A stretch of 55,171 nt of DNA from Candidatus Saccharimonadota bacterium (GTDB lineage Bacteria > Patescibacteriota > Saccharimonadia > Saccharimonadales > Saccharimonadaceae). The stretch spans positions 1-55,171 of the forward strand of contig JAFQXL010000002.1 of the NCBI GenBank assembly GCA_017406985.1, in the 5' to 3' direction. Positions within the stretch are counted from its first letter, which is position 1. Each line of letters begins with the position of its first letter. Shown piece after piece: positions 40,965-49,752 of the stretch. The notes under the pieces are model-generated. The model worked only from the letters and a program-made list of their open reading frames with translations, was not told the DNA's origin and searched no databases. Made by a program: the position numbers and the translations under genes.

Positions 40965-43034
40965 GACGCAGCGGACGGAGTACCCGTTCCTGCGATAGTT
41001 GCCGAGGGTGGCATCCGCGTTGCTAGAGGCGATGTATGTACTGTAGCGGTAGGTGGTACCGCTCGCTGTAGATGACCACCAGTAGCCGTTGGAACCCTGG
41101 TTGTACACAACGGTACCACTGCTGCTGTGATACCCAGAGTAAACAAAGTTAAGTGGAGAGCTTCGCATAATCGTCGAGCCAGCGGCGTCATTAGTAACGT
41201 TATAAGCCGAAAGAAGCGCAGCATATTCAGATTGCGACGGGAGTTTCCAGTTTAGAGGACAGACCGAATGAGACGCTTCAGTCGAGTTGCTCGAACCGGT
41301 AACCGTTCCCGCAGAAGCCGCAGCATAGTTATAATAAACCCCATAGCTCGTATTACCCGTATCATAAACCATTGCCGAATCATAACTTGAAGTCCAAGAA
41401 GAGATTGATGCCGGAAGAGCAAAGTCAGATGAAACATCCGAATCGGCACTCGTAAGCGTTCTCGAACCGATAAGCCTTAAGTTATCCGTCATCCAACACT
41501 TTCCATCTTCCGCCTTTAAGACGGTATAAGACTTACTATCGCGCGAGTCGGTTAAGGATTTCGTCGTCCCCTTAGCAGTCGCCGAACAAATCGAACTTGT
41601 CATAGCCTGCATTGTCGAGATACTCGAAATATCTTGTGCGGCCGTCGTAAACGTAAACGAACAAGTCGAAGCAGAATCCTTTGAGTTATTATTTATCGTT
41701 ACTGTCTGTGCCGAAGTCGCGCTCGTTCCCGTAGTCATACCTGTAATCGTATAGCCGTTCGTACAAGAACCTGCCGAAAGATAATATCCACTACTCGGAG
41801 TTACAGTTAAGGTTGTCGTCCCGCCATAGCTAACAGTCGCCGAAGACGTTACCGAGCCGCCAGTCCCTGCGCTCCCGGTTACGGTATAAGTTTTTGCTGT
41901 CCACTTCGCATACCAAGTTGAGTTCGCCGTATACCCCTTCGCCGCGTTAATTCCGTCCGTAGTCGCATAGCCACTCGCTGTAATATATTGTGTTCCCGTT
42001 CCGTCGCTCCCAGAATAATACCCTCCGAACGTATAGCCCGTTTTTACCGGAATCGTAATCGCATTCGCTGAAGTCGTCATCACATTAGCGCGTGCAGAAT
42101 CGAGATACAAATTAGTATTATAAGTAGTATAAACTGTCGCTGTGTTTTGAGTTGTCGCAGAGTTTCCGTTTAAGGTAATCGAGTAATTATTCGCGGTCCA
42201 CTGCGCCGTAAGCGTATCCGTTATAAGGTTACTCGGGTTGACATCGACGCTCGTCTCGTCTCCAGTAAAGCTATAAGAACCGTTTGTCCACCCAGCAAAG
42301 GTATAACCGGTTTTTTGAGGCTTGTAGTTAGAGAGGTTGATTAGAGAGCCGTAATCGAGAGTCTGGTCGTTATAATTATAGGAAGAATTAATAATAGTTC
42401 CGCCGTCAGGATCAAATTTTAGAGTATAGGCATCACAGGTCGACGGAAGCGAAACGGTATAGACGACGTCGTTCGTATAATTTCCAGACGGAAGGTCGCT
42501 ATTAGTCTTTACTCCGTAGACGACGTCGAAATATGAAGAAGAAGCCGAGCTTGTGCTAAAAAGGGCTACCGGGGACGCTGAAGCGGGCACGGGCGAAAAG
42601 CTATTTCCACTATCTTTCGAAAAACCCCAAGTGTTATCCGTCAGCGCGGTCCCGGTGCTAATTGTAGGAATGGTTTTTGTACCAGAATCAGACCCGGTAC
42701 GCGTCAAACTTGTACTTGAACTAGAAGAAGCAAGCGTCACACTAAAGCCAGAAGGACAAGTATTTGTATAGTTAATGCGGTTTGTAGAGGTATAAACAGC
42801 CTGCGAAGCGGTAGGAGTAACCGGAATAGAAACAGTATCGTCGCTAGAAATCGACGCAGAATAAGAACCAACAGAAACAGAAGCGGTAGTTGTTGTCGCT
42901 TCAGACGGTAAATAACCTGCGATAATACAGGTAATTACAAATGTAGATATTAAAAAGAATGAAAAGATAGCGAGGGCAGTCATAACCCTAGTTATCGAAA
43001 AAGAGTTTATTTTTGTGCGTGGAAAGGCTTTCAT
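40956..43034 (-). CDS. DGR target: secreted InlB-repeat/FISUMP (C-type-lectin-like) protein
   Basis: A 692-aa protein. It has an N-terminal signal/anchor segment (about 17-40), a Ser/Thr-rich beta domain with the 'NTWGFSKD' turn shared with the 24611-25327 protein, and three Listeria-Bacteroides (InlB B) repeats at about 205-385 ('GYTFAGWTNGSYSF', 'GYTFGGYYSGSDGTG', each followed by an AQW/AKW strand). A third type of beta repeat follows, then a FISUMP-type domain from about residue 475 ('CWMTDNLRLIG', 'CPLNWKLPSQSEYAAL', 'GYWWSSTASG', ending 'YSVRCVAR'). VR residues are 630-690; diversified positions are mainly Tyr, Ser and Gly. It probably displays variable ligand-binding surfaces outside the cell. 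A TGATATAAT promoter, a 55-nt leader and an AGGAG site precede it. Confidence 0.93.
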   Translation of the reverse strand: MKAFPRTKINSFSITRVMTALAIFSFFLISTFVITCIIAGYLPSEATTTTASVSVGSYSASISSDDTVSIPVTPTASQAVYTSTNRINYTNTCPSGFSVTLASSSSSTSLTRTGSDSGTKTIPTISTGTALTDNTWGFSKDSGNSFSPVPASASPVALFSTSSASSSYFDVVYGVKTNSDLPSGNYTNDVVYTVSLPSTCDAYTLKFDPDGGTIINSSYNYNDQTLDYGSLINLSNYKPQKTGYTFAGWTNGSYSFTGDETSVDVNPSNLITDTLTAQWTANNYSITLNGNSATTQNTATVYTTYNTNLYLDSARANVMTTSANAITIPVKTGYTFGGYYSGSDGTGTQYITASGYATTDGINAAKGYTANSTWYAKWTAKTYTVTGSAGTGGSVTSSATVSYGGTTTLTVTPSSGYYLSAGSCTNGYTITGMTTGTSATSAQTVTINNNSKDSASTCSFTFTTAAQDISSISTMQAMTSSICSATAKGTTKSLTDSRDSKSYTVLKAEDGKCWMTDNLRLIGSRTLTSADSDVSSDFALPASISSWTSSYDSAMVYDTGNTSYGVYYNYAAASAGTVTGSSNSTEASHSVCPLNWKLPSQSEYAALLSAYNVTNDAAGSTIMRSSPLNFVYSGYHSSSGTVVYNQGSNGYWWSSTASGTTYRYSTYIASSNADATLGNYRRNGYSVRCVAR
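40967..41146 (-). repeat. DGR variable repeat (VR)
   Basis: The last 60 or so codons of the target. It aligns over 180 bp with the TR, with changes only at TR adenines. Trp-Trp, Asn-Gly and the terminal Arg-Cys codons are invariant because they contain no template adenine or an unchanged one. It ends 2 bp before the 10-bp hairpin. Confidence 0.95.
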
Positions 43035-43095
43035 ATTACTCCTATTAGTTGTTATTTAAAGGTTCGTTTAGTTTTATTCCTCCATACTTGTTATG

Positions 43096-43101
43096 ATTAT
43101 A
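43096..43101 (-). promoter_or_regulatory. extended -10 promoter of the DGR target
   Basis: Minus strand TGATATAAT. The start would be near 43089, leaving a 55-nt leader that has a translatable ATG-GAG-GAA-TAA and then the real AGGAG site. The target therefore has its own promoter and does not depend on the murein genes upstream. Confidence 0.7.
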
Positions 43102-43149
43102 TCACAAACCCAATTTTTTTTACAAGTTTTTTCTAAAAAATTGTTATGT

Positions 43150-43683
43150 TTATTTATAATACGCTCTGCCCGCTATCCTAATATCAACATACGAAGCGGT
43201 CTTCCCTCTCTCATCTAAATATTTAATCATTCTCGTCGCATCTTCCGCCGTCTCCGCCGCGCTCCTATCTATCTGACACTTATAAAATTCCGTTCTCCCC
43301 TCGAGATAAATATCTACTTCACGCGTTTTCCCCGCCGGAACAATCGCTTTTATAACCTTATATCCATAATCTTTAAAATCCGCTTCCGCCATTCCGACGA
43401 ACTCTTTAATTTTATCTGTTACATATCCCGTTCCGCCTTCGTCGACAATCTCGACCGTCGGTGTATATTCTACTGTCTCCGTCGGCGTCGTCTCCGCTTT
43501 TTTATGTTTATAAAGCCCCGTGACAATAATTCCTATCGTTATAACGATAATAAGCGCTAAAATCACGAAGAAAATCGCAATCGAAAATTTCTTGCGTTTC
43601 TCCTCCTTTTTTCGCGACATCATTCGCTCGGATTCAGAAATCGCTTTCTCGCGCTCACCCTTTATCGTCTTTCCGATTCGCAT
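43150..43683 (-). CDS. FtsQ/DivIB-like membrane protein
   Basis: A 177-aa protein with a basic cytosolic N-terminus, one membrane segment (about 34-57), a Thr/Glu linker and an extracellular domain ending in 'YVDIRIAGRAYYK', which resembles the C-terminal beta strand of FtsQ/DivIB ('DLRxxxRxYxK'). It is shorter than usual FtsQ, and no clear POTRA domain precedes the strand region. Its ATG directly abuts the murG stop (TAG-ATG), the position FtsQ takes in many dcw clusters. It is the last murein/division gene before the DGR. Confidence 0.55.
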   Translation of the reverse strand: MRIGKTIKGEREKAISESERMMSRKKEEKRKKFSIAIFFVILALIIVITIGIIVTGLYKHKKAETTPTETVEYTPTVEIVDEGGTGYVTDKIKEFVGMAEADFKDYGYKVIKAIVPAGKTREVDIYLEGRTEFYKCQIDRSAAETAEDATRMIKYLDERGKTASYVDIRIAGRAYYK

Positions 43684-44919
43684 CTATTCTACCCCGACCT
43701 CAATCAAAATATCCGCCAGTCTCTCCGCCGCGTCGGTTTTCGCCTCTACGTGAAGATTAGACGCTAGCTCTTCCCTCTTTTTCGGGCTTCTAATTAACGT
43801 TTTTATCGCCTCGAGTAGTTTTTCTGGCTTCTCCATCATTTCGCTATCCGGAACAACCATAACCGCTCCGAGTCGCTCTAATCTTTCCGCGTTTCTAGAC
43901 TGATGATCCCCAGGTAGTTTTTCATACGGAACTAAAATTACCGGCTTCGATAAAACCGCCAGCTCCGCAATCGTCGTCGCCCCCGCTCGCGAAACGACTA
44001 CGTCCGCCGCCCCGAGCAGTTCTTGCATCGTCGGCGAAAAGTTCCAAAGTCTAAAGTTCGACTGTAACTTTGCCTTATCCCATTCTTCATATTTCTTTAG
44101 ATCGACCATGTCTTCATAGTGTTTTCTTCCGGCGACTAGCCCGACCGACGAAAACTTTAAAATCTCTGGTAAAATCTCTCTAGTCGCTAGATTTATATGT
44201 TCCGCCCCTTGCGAACCGCCCGTAATCATTACTAACGGCTTCTCCGGATTAAACCCAGCAGAACGCTTTAATTGTTTCTGAGACGACGCCGAAGTTTTCT
44301 TATATTCCGCCGCAATCGGAATCCCTACCCATACCCAGTTTTCTCGTCCGGCAATTCCCTTATCGAACGGCATCCCCATCGCTACGACTCTTGCCCGTTT
44401 CATTAAAATTCGGTTCGCTAGTCCCGCGACTGCGTCCGACTCGTGAATTACATAAGGGATTTTAAAGAGTTTCGCGATTATCCCGACCGGAAGCCCGACA
44501 AATCCGCCTTTTAGAAAAATCACGTCTGGACGATTCGCCTTCGAGACTAATCTAAAGAAAGACTGAAAAAGCCCGCCGAAAAAACCAAAAAACCCAAAAA
44601 GGTTTCCAAAAGTTACGTCTCTTAAGGTTTTTGCTCCGTCCGCAAAATAATTTTCTAAAGTTAATCCTGAATATCTATGAAATTTCCCTGCCGAGACTTT
44701 TCGGACTTTAATATAAGGATTCTTCTTCGAGCCGAGTTTATCTTCCTCTCCCCAATGAACTCCTATTTCCGTTGTAATCTTTACAACATTTTTATAATAT
44801 TTCTTATCCGTCCAAAACTCAATTTTCGTCCTCGGGCGTTTTTCTAAAACTTCTCGAACTACCGCTACCGCCGGCGTAATATGTCCTCCAGAACCGCCCC
44901 CTACAACTAGGATTTTCAT
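43684..44919 (-). CDS. murG: UDP-GlcNAc:lipid I GlcNAc transferase
   Basis: A 411-aa GT-B glycosyltransferase making lipid II at the inner face of the membrane. It has the Gly-rich loop 'VVGGGSGGHITPAVAVV', 'VIFLKGGFVGLPVGI', 'YVIHESDAVAGLANRIL', 'LVMITGGSQGAEHIN', 'VVSRAGATTIAELAVLSKP' and 'DHQSRNAERL'. It is about 50 residues longer than E. coli MurG, with an extra hydrophobic segment near residues 105-125 ('FGFFGFFGGLFQSFF') that may strengthen membrane binding. It overlaps ftsW by 4 nt. Confidence 0.95.
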   Translation of the reverse strand: MKILVVGGGSGGHITPAVAVVREVLEKRPRTKIEFWTDKKYYKNVVKITTEIGVHWGEEDKLGSKKNPYIKVRKVSAGKFHRYSGLTLENYFADGAKTLRDVTFGNLFGFFGFFGGLFQSFFRLVSKANRPDVIFLKGGFVGLPVGIIAKLFKIPYVIHESDAVAGLANRILMKRARVVAMGMPFDKGIAGRENWVWVGIPIAAEYKKTSASSQKQLKRSAGFNPEKPLVMITGGSQGAEHINLATREILPEILKFSSVGLVAGRKHYEDMVDLKKYEEWDKAKLQSNFRLWNFSPTMQELLGAADVVVSRAGATTIAELAVLSKPVILVPYEKLPGDHQSRNAERLERLGAVMVVPDSEMMEKPEKLLEAIKTLIRSPKKREELASNLHVEAKTDAAERLADILIEVGVE

Positions 44920-46151
44920 CTTCTCCTCCTATAGGTATAATTATTTGTCTCAAATCTCGAAACCGTTGTCTTCTCCGGTTCTCTCTCATTATCGATAACT
45001 ACTTCTCTTGAAGTATATCCTGAAAGCTGATAAACTAGCCCGAGCGCTCCCGCCACCGCCATCATACTCGTCCCACCGTAGCTAAGAAGCGGTAAAGTAA
45101 TCCCGGTAAGCGGCGTAATCCCCGTCATCGACATAATATTTACCACAAGATGTGTCATTATCCAAGCGAACACCCCGACGACGATTAAACTATTTTGAAA
45201 GTCGCGCGAATAATCCGAAACCTTTAAAACTCTAAATAATAGCCAAGCGAACAGGAATAATAAAGCGACTAGCCCGACAAACCCGAACATCTCCCCTAAA
45301 ATCGCGAAGACCGAATCGTTAATCGATTCTGGAAGATAACCCGTCGCTTGAACCGAGTTCCCGATTCCCACCCCGAACAGCCCTCCTGTCCCGATCGCGA
45401 TTAGCGCATTTTCGATATGATATGCGTCACCATCTTCCTCTTCTTCATTCACCGAAAAACCGAGATAAGTAAAGAGGCGTTCGCGCCTATGTCCCGACGT
45501 CATAATCGCTCCTACGCCTAAAATTAAAACCGCTAGAACGATTAGAAGAAAGCTCTTAACCGAAACTCCCGAAACGAATAAAATCGAAAGCGCAATCGTT
45601 ATAATCGGTAGTCCCGAGCCTAAATCTTTCTGAATTACGACGACGAATAAAAGCGATAGCCCGACCGATAAAACATATCTCGTTAAGAACTTCATATTTT
45701 TCAGTAGTTCCCCACCCTCGGCTTTATATTTCGAAAAAATCGTCGCGAGATAAAGAATAATCGAGAATTTTAAAAACTCCGCCGGCTGGACCGAGATTCC
45801 CATAATCGAGAACCATCTACAAGCCCCTAGCTCACATCTCGCAATCGGTAGATTCGTAAACTGCGCTACCGCAAGTATTGCACAAAGCCCGAGCGAAATT
45901 ATTAAAGCAGCTTTCGCATATTTTACAATTCTCTGATATTCGATTTTATTAAATAAATAGAACACTCCGAGCGCAAGCCCGACCGATAAAAGCTGATGCA
46001 GAAAGAAATAACTATCCGAATAGTTCGAGCCATAAGTCGCGTTTAAAAAGTTTGCCCTTGTCGGACCAATCGTATACATAACAAGGAGACCTACAATCAT
46101 TAAAATAACCGTAAGCACTATAATCGAGACGTCTCCTTTATGTTTTCGCAA
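44916..46151 (-). CDS. ftsW: septal peptidoglycan polymerase FtsW (SEDS family)
   Basis: A 411-aa SEDS glycosyltransferase with about ten membrane helices. Family segments include 'QPAEFLKFSIILYLA', 'VVVIQKDLGSGLPI', the catalytic-loop region 'GNSVQATGYLPESINDSVFA' and 'GITLPLLSYGGTSMM'. It polymerises lipid II with the transpeptidase encoded upstream. The start is TTG with AGGAGG close upstream. The charged C-terminal tail is cytosolic. Confidence 0.95.
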   Translation of the reverse strand: MRKHKGDVSIIVLTVILMIVGLLVMYTIGPTRANFLNATYGSNYSDSYFFLHQLLSVGLALGVFYLFNKIEYQRIVKYAKAALIISLGLCAILAVAQFTNLPIARCELGACRWFSIMGISVQPAEFLKFSIILYLATIFSKYKAEGGELLKNMKFLTRYVLSVGLSLLFVVVIQKDLGSGLPIITIALSILFVSGVSVKSFLLIVLAVLILGVGAIMTSGHRRERLFTYLGFSVNEEEEDGDAYHIENALIAIGTGGLFGVGIGNSVQATGYLPESINDSVFAILGEMFGFVGLVALLFLFAWLLFRVLKVSDYSRDFQNSLIVVGVFAWIMTHLVVNIMSMTGITPLTGITLPLLSYGGTSMMAVAGALGLVYQLSGYTSREVVIDNEREPEKTTVSRFETNNYTYRRRR

Positions 46152-46170
46152 CTTACCTCCTTTTTAAAAT

Positions 46171-47214
46171 CTAGCCTTTAGACACAATTCCGCTTGTCAT
46201 TGCTACGAATACTCCGATAATCGCAAACACCCCCGCAATAATCCAAAAGCGCATCACGATTTTCGCTTCTCCCCAGCCGATCGCTTCCAGATGATGGTGA
46301 ATCGGCGCCGAAATAAAAATCTTTCGATGGAAAAACTTTTTCGAAATCATTTGAATTAAGCTTGAGCCCGCCTCGACGACGAGCAAAACTCCGATAATCG
46401 GAAGAAGAAATAGTGAATTCGTCATCATTGCGACTACCCCAAGTCCAGAGCCTAACGCGAACGAGCCAACATCCCCCATCATAAACCTCGCCGGCGGAAC
46501 ATTAAACCAGACGTATGAAAGGAGCCATCCTACGACCGTCATACAAAACGCAAATAGCTGAACCTGTCCGCGAAATAGCGCGATTATTCCGAACGCCCCA
46601 TAGGCGATCATCATTAGCCCTCCGGCCAGCCCGTCTAGCCCGTCCGAAATATTTGTCGCGTTCGACGTCGCGACGACCGAAAACGCGAACACTAGCATCA
46701 TTAACGCTCCGCCGATATTTATATCCCCGACATACGGAATATGGATTCCTGTCCAGCCTAATTTATAAACAAAATACCAGCCAAGCCCTAGTCCAATCAT
46801 TGTAATCATAAAGAACTTTACCGGCGCGCGCAGTCCCGCCGCGCCTTTTCCCGTTCCGAACACGTTAATTAAATCGTCAATAAATCCGACCACTCCCCCG
46901 CCTAAAAATCCTGCAAGCGGAAGCCAAGTTTCCGCTCTATTCCAGTTACAAGCATAAGTAACAACAAGAACAACAATAATCCCGACCAACCCCGCCATCG
47001 TCGGAAAAACACGTTTAAATTTATGCGCATGAAGTTTCGTCATAATCGGGAGCGCATCCCCCGTCGCAGTCGTCTTTTTTTGTTTCTTCCACCATTTATT
47101 TTTATACGCAAAATGTGTATAAACCGGCGTTAAAAACATTGCCAGTAAAAAGGCTCCGAGCGCTAAGATTAGCCCAAAGAACGTTTCTTGCGAAGTTGAG
47201 CCACTATTAAACAT
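46171..47214 (-). CDS. mraY: phospho-MurNAc-pentapeptide transferase
   Basis: A 347-aa polytopic enzyme transferring MurNAc-pentapeptide to undecaprenyl phosphate to form lipid I. Motifs: 'FIDDLINVFGTGKGAAGLR' (cytosolic Asp pair), 'ATSNATNISDGLDGLAGG', 'FMMGDVGSFALG' and 'APIHHHLEAIGWGEAKIVMR'. Its own TGATACAAT ends 6 nt before the ATG, so it can be transcribed as a leaderless message independently of the transpeptidase gene. Confidence 0.97.
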   Translation of the reverse strand: MFNSGSTSQETFFGLILALGAFLLAMFLTPVYTHFAYKNKWWKKQKKTTATGDALPIMTKLHAHKFKRVFPTMAGLVGIIVVLVVTYACNWNRAETWLPLAGFLGGGVVGFIDDLINVFGTGKGAAGLRAPVKFFMITMIGLGLGWYFVYKLGWTGIHIPYVGDINIGGALMMLVFAFSVVATSNATNISDGLDGLAGGLMMIAYGAFGIIALFRGQVQLFAFCMTVVGWLLSYVWFNVPPARFMMGDVGSFALGSGLGVVAMMTNSLFLLPIIGVLLVVEAGSSLIQMISKKFFHRKIFISAPIHHHLEAIGWGEAKIVMRFWIIAGVFAIIGVFVAMTSGIVSKG

Positions 47215-47237
47215 ACCTTAATTGTATCACTTAGCGT

Positions 47238-48977
47238 TTAATTTGTCATCCTTAAATAATCTATCATAAAACTCGATAGCTCGTCGAAAATCGGTTTTGC
47301 GTGCGTTCCTCCGTCCATCGCTTTCCCCTCTTCCCAGATTTTCGTTACGATTATGTATTCCGGCTCGGAATCTTCCGACGTCGCTCCGAACCCCGCATAA
47401 GTTCCTACCGTTTCGTCCATTACATACGCCCCGTCGCGAATCGCCTGCGCCGTTCCGGTCTTTCCGCCGATATAAAGCCCCTTGTCATATCCTGCTGAAT
47501 TTTTAAATAAGTTTCTCGCCGTAACTAACATTTTTCTCATTGTCTTCGAAGTTTCTCGCGAGATTACTTCGTGGTCTGCGGGCGCATATTCGTTCGCTTT
47601 AAACTCCCCGTCGACCATCTCTCCTCGAACTACCGTCGGTTTAAAATATTCTCCGCCATTCACTACCGCCGCATAAGCCGCCGCGATTTGAAGCGCCGTA
47701 ATATTAAGCCCTTGTCCAAAAGTCATATTCGCATAGCGCGCGTTCGTTCCGCTTTCATGATCCGGCGGAATAATAATTCCTGAACTCTCCGCGATTTCTA
47801 TCCCCGTATTTTTCCCGAGCCAAAACTTATTATAATAATAGTCAAATAATCTCTCTTTTCCGACCGTCGTAATTTCTGTTTCCGAATCTCCGAGCAGTCT
47901 TAAAGCTTGCGTTGAACCGGTGTTTAAGGAATAATTTAAAGCCGTCTGCATCGTTATATTCCCCGTATGTCCTTTCGACAAGTTATTTATCGGCCACCCG
48001 TCGACAATCGTCTGATCCGTATTATTATATTTCGTATCCGGCGTCATTTTCCCCATGTCGATCGCCGCCGACATTGCAAACGTCTTACAAACTGAAGCCG
48101 GCTCATAAGCGTCCATCGTCGCGTTCGTCTGGAAGACTGCCGCGTCTTCGACTTTTCCATAGTTCTCCGCGTCATAATTCGGCGTACTCGCAATCGCCCA
48201 GATTTCCCCGTTCTTCGGGTCCATTACGATTACCGTTCCGTTATTAACTTTAAATTCTTTTGTCTTCGCTTCGAGGATTTGTTCCGCTTTATTTTGGATA
48301 TTTCTATCAATCGACAAAACGACGTTTTTTCCGTCTTTCGCCGGAATTTTTACGTTATCGTCGCCAATCGTCAAAGGAATATTATTAACGTCTTTAACCG
48401 TCTTTAAAACTCCATTTTCTCCCGCTAAAATATCGTTCAGCGCTCCCTCAACGCCATATTGTCCTTTCCCTTCCGCATTAACAAACCCGAGTAATCCACT
48501 CGCCATCGTCCCCTCCGGATAAACTCGTTTCGTCGTCCCCTGTAAGAAAACCCCTGAAAGTTCTTCGTCTTTAATTTTCTGCGCAATTTTATAAGGGACG
48601 TTTCTCGCTACGACATAATATCTCGTTATATTATCAGAAAAAACTTTATTAAAGTCCGCCGTTATATAACTTCCCGCTTCTACTTTCAAGAATTTTTCAA
48701 TTTCCTCTCTCGAATTTTTTGAAACTTGCGGATCTAAAATTACGCTCCAGACTTTTTCGTTTAAAACAATCGGAACCGGCTCGTCTCCGTCCATTACATA
48801 GATTTCTCCGCGTTTCGCCACGATTGTATTTTGCATCGTGTGTTGCGTTTCCGCTTTTGCGACATATTCGTCGTGTTTAATCACTTGGATTTTAAAAAGC
48901 TGAACGACAATCAAGGTCATAGCCGCGACAAATACGACTCTAAGCCAGTTTGAACGAAGCTTCAAAAAGTCTTTCAT
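47238..48977 (-). CDS. ftsI: peptidoglycan transpeptidase, FtsI/PBP2 type
   Basis: A 579-aa class B penicillin-binding protein. One N-terminal membrane anchor (about 12-28) precedes a dimerisation/pedestal domain. The transpeptidase domain has 'EPASVCKTF' (active-site SxxK), 'YSLNTGS' (SxN) and 'GGKTGTAQ' (KTG). It crosslinks septal murein and works with FtsW. The TGATAAAAT promoter ends 6 nt before the ATG (leaderless). In canonical dcw clusters ftsL and rsmH lie just upstream; here they are 11 kb away on the same strand. Confidence 0.94.
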   Translation of the reverse strand: MKDFLKLRSNWLRVVFVAAMTLIVVQLFKIQVIKHDEYVAKAETQHTMQNTIVAKRGEIYVMDGDEPVPIVLNEKVWSVILDPQVSKNSREEIEKFLKVEAGSYITADFNKVFSDNITRYYVVARNVPYKIAQKIKDEELSGVFLQGTTKRVYPEGTMASGLLGFVNAEGKGQYGVEGALNDILAGENGVLKTVKDVNNIPLTIGDDNVKIPAKDGKNVVLSIDRNIQNKAEQILEAKTKEFKVNNGTVIVMDPKNGEIWAIASTPNYDAENYGKVEDAAVFQTNATMDAYEPASVCKTFAMSAAIDMGKMTPDTKYNNTDQTIVDGWPINNLSKGHTGNITMQTALNYSLNTGSTQALRLLGDSETEITTVGKERLFDYYYNKFWLGKNTGIEIAESSGIIIPPDHESGTNARYANMTFGQGLNITALQIAAAYAAVVNGGEYFKPTVVRGEMVDGEFKANEYAPADHEVISRETSKTMRKMLVTARNLFKNSAGYDKGLYIGGKTGTAQAIRDGAYVMDETVGTYAGFGATSEDSEPEYIIVTKIWEEGKAMDGGTHAKPIFDELSSFMIDYLRMTN

Positions 48978-49000
48978 ATCCCTATTTTATCACAAAATAG

Positions 49001-49729
49001 TTATTCTGCGTTCAAGAGGTCTTGATTCTGTGAATAATAAAGGACATAATATTGGTTCATTAACTCGTTATATTCATCGACTTTCTTTGTATATTCTTCT
49101 CCAGGATCAACTGCCATAATAAACTTAAGCGGCGAGTTTTTTCCTCCGCAAATTTCTTTCGTCTCTCCATAAGCCAGCTCTCCAGGAATTGCAATCTCGC
49201 GCACTCCACCAATCTTCATTCCGAGAACTCCGTCTTCCCATCCTTGGACGAATTCGCTTTCTCCCGAGGTATAAGAAAGCGGGTCAATTAGTGCGGTCGG
49301 ATTCTCCCAGCTATCAAACGACGAGTCAAAGACGCTCTCGTCCGCACACCAGCCGATATAATAGCTATAATAAGAAGTCTCGCTCGTAATTTCCGCGCCG
49401 CTTCCAATTTCTAAGTCCTCTGTCGTTAGTCCAGAATTATTTACCGACGTCGCATTATAAGAGCGGACTCTCGAACGATAATTACTAAACTTTCCATAAT
49501 AAGTATCCGAAAATCCTTTTACCATTGTCTCGAGTTCGTTTCTCTTCGCCGTTAATTCTTCTTCTACTTTTGTTAATTCTTTCGAAACCTGTTCGTTTTT
49601 ACTCTTCGATTTTTCGTTCGATAAAACGATTAGCGCATAAACCGCGACCGTCGAGAATAAAAGTAAAAACGCAATAATCCCGATTATAATTCTCTGTTGC
49701 CACGAAGTTTTTAACTGTTTCTGATCCAT
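49001..49729 (-). CDS. membrane-anchored FKBP-type prolyl isomerase
   Basis: A 242-aa protein with one membrane segment (about 13-34), a coiled-coil stretch (about 38-68, Lys/Glu-rich) and an extracellular FKBP domain ('FVQGWEDGVLGMKIGGVREI', 'IPGELAYGE', 'PLKFIMAVD'). It probably assists folding of exported proteins. A helical Tyr/Asn-rich C-terminus follows. AGGAGG precedes the ATG. It sits between the pheS/pheT pair and the murein genes. Confidence 0.88.
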   Translation of the reverse strand: MDQKQLKTSWQQRIIIGIIAFLLLFSTVAVYALIVLSNEKSKSKNEQVSKELTKVEEELTAKRNELETMVKGFSDTYYGKFSNYRSRVRSYNATSVNNSGLTTEDLEIGSGAEITSETSYYSYYIGWCADESVFDSSFDSWENPTALIDPLSYTSGESEFVQGWEDGVLGMKIGGVREIAIPGELAYGETKEICGGKNSPLKFIMAVDPGEEYTKKVDEYNELMNQYYVLYYSQNQDLLNAE

Positions 49730-49752
49730 AATACCTCCTTTAACTTCTAGAT

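Noticed and set aside
47297-48247. Several plus-strand open frames of 60-110 codons opposite ftsI
   Set aside because: They are rich in Ser/Arg/Pro, lack ribosome-binding sites and mirror the codon bias of the strongly supported penicillin-binding protein on the other strand.
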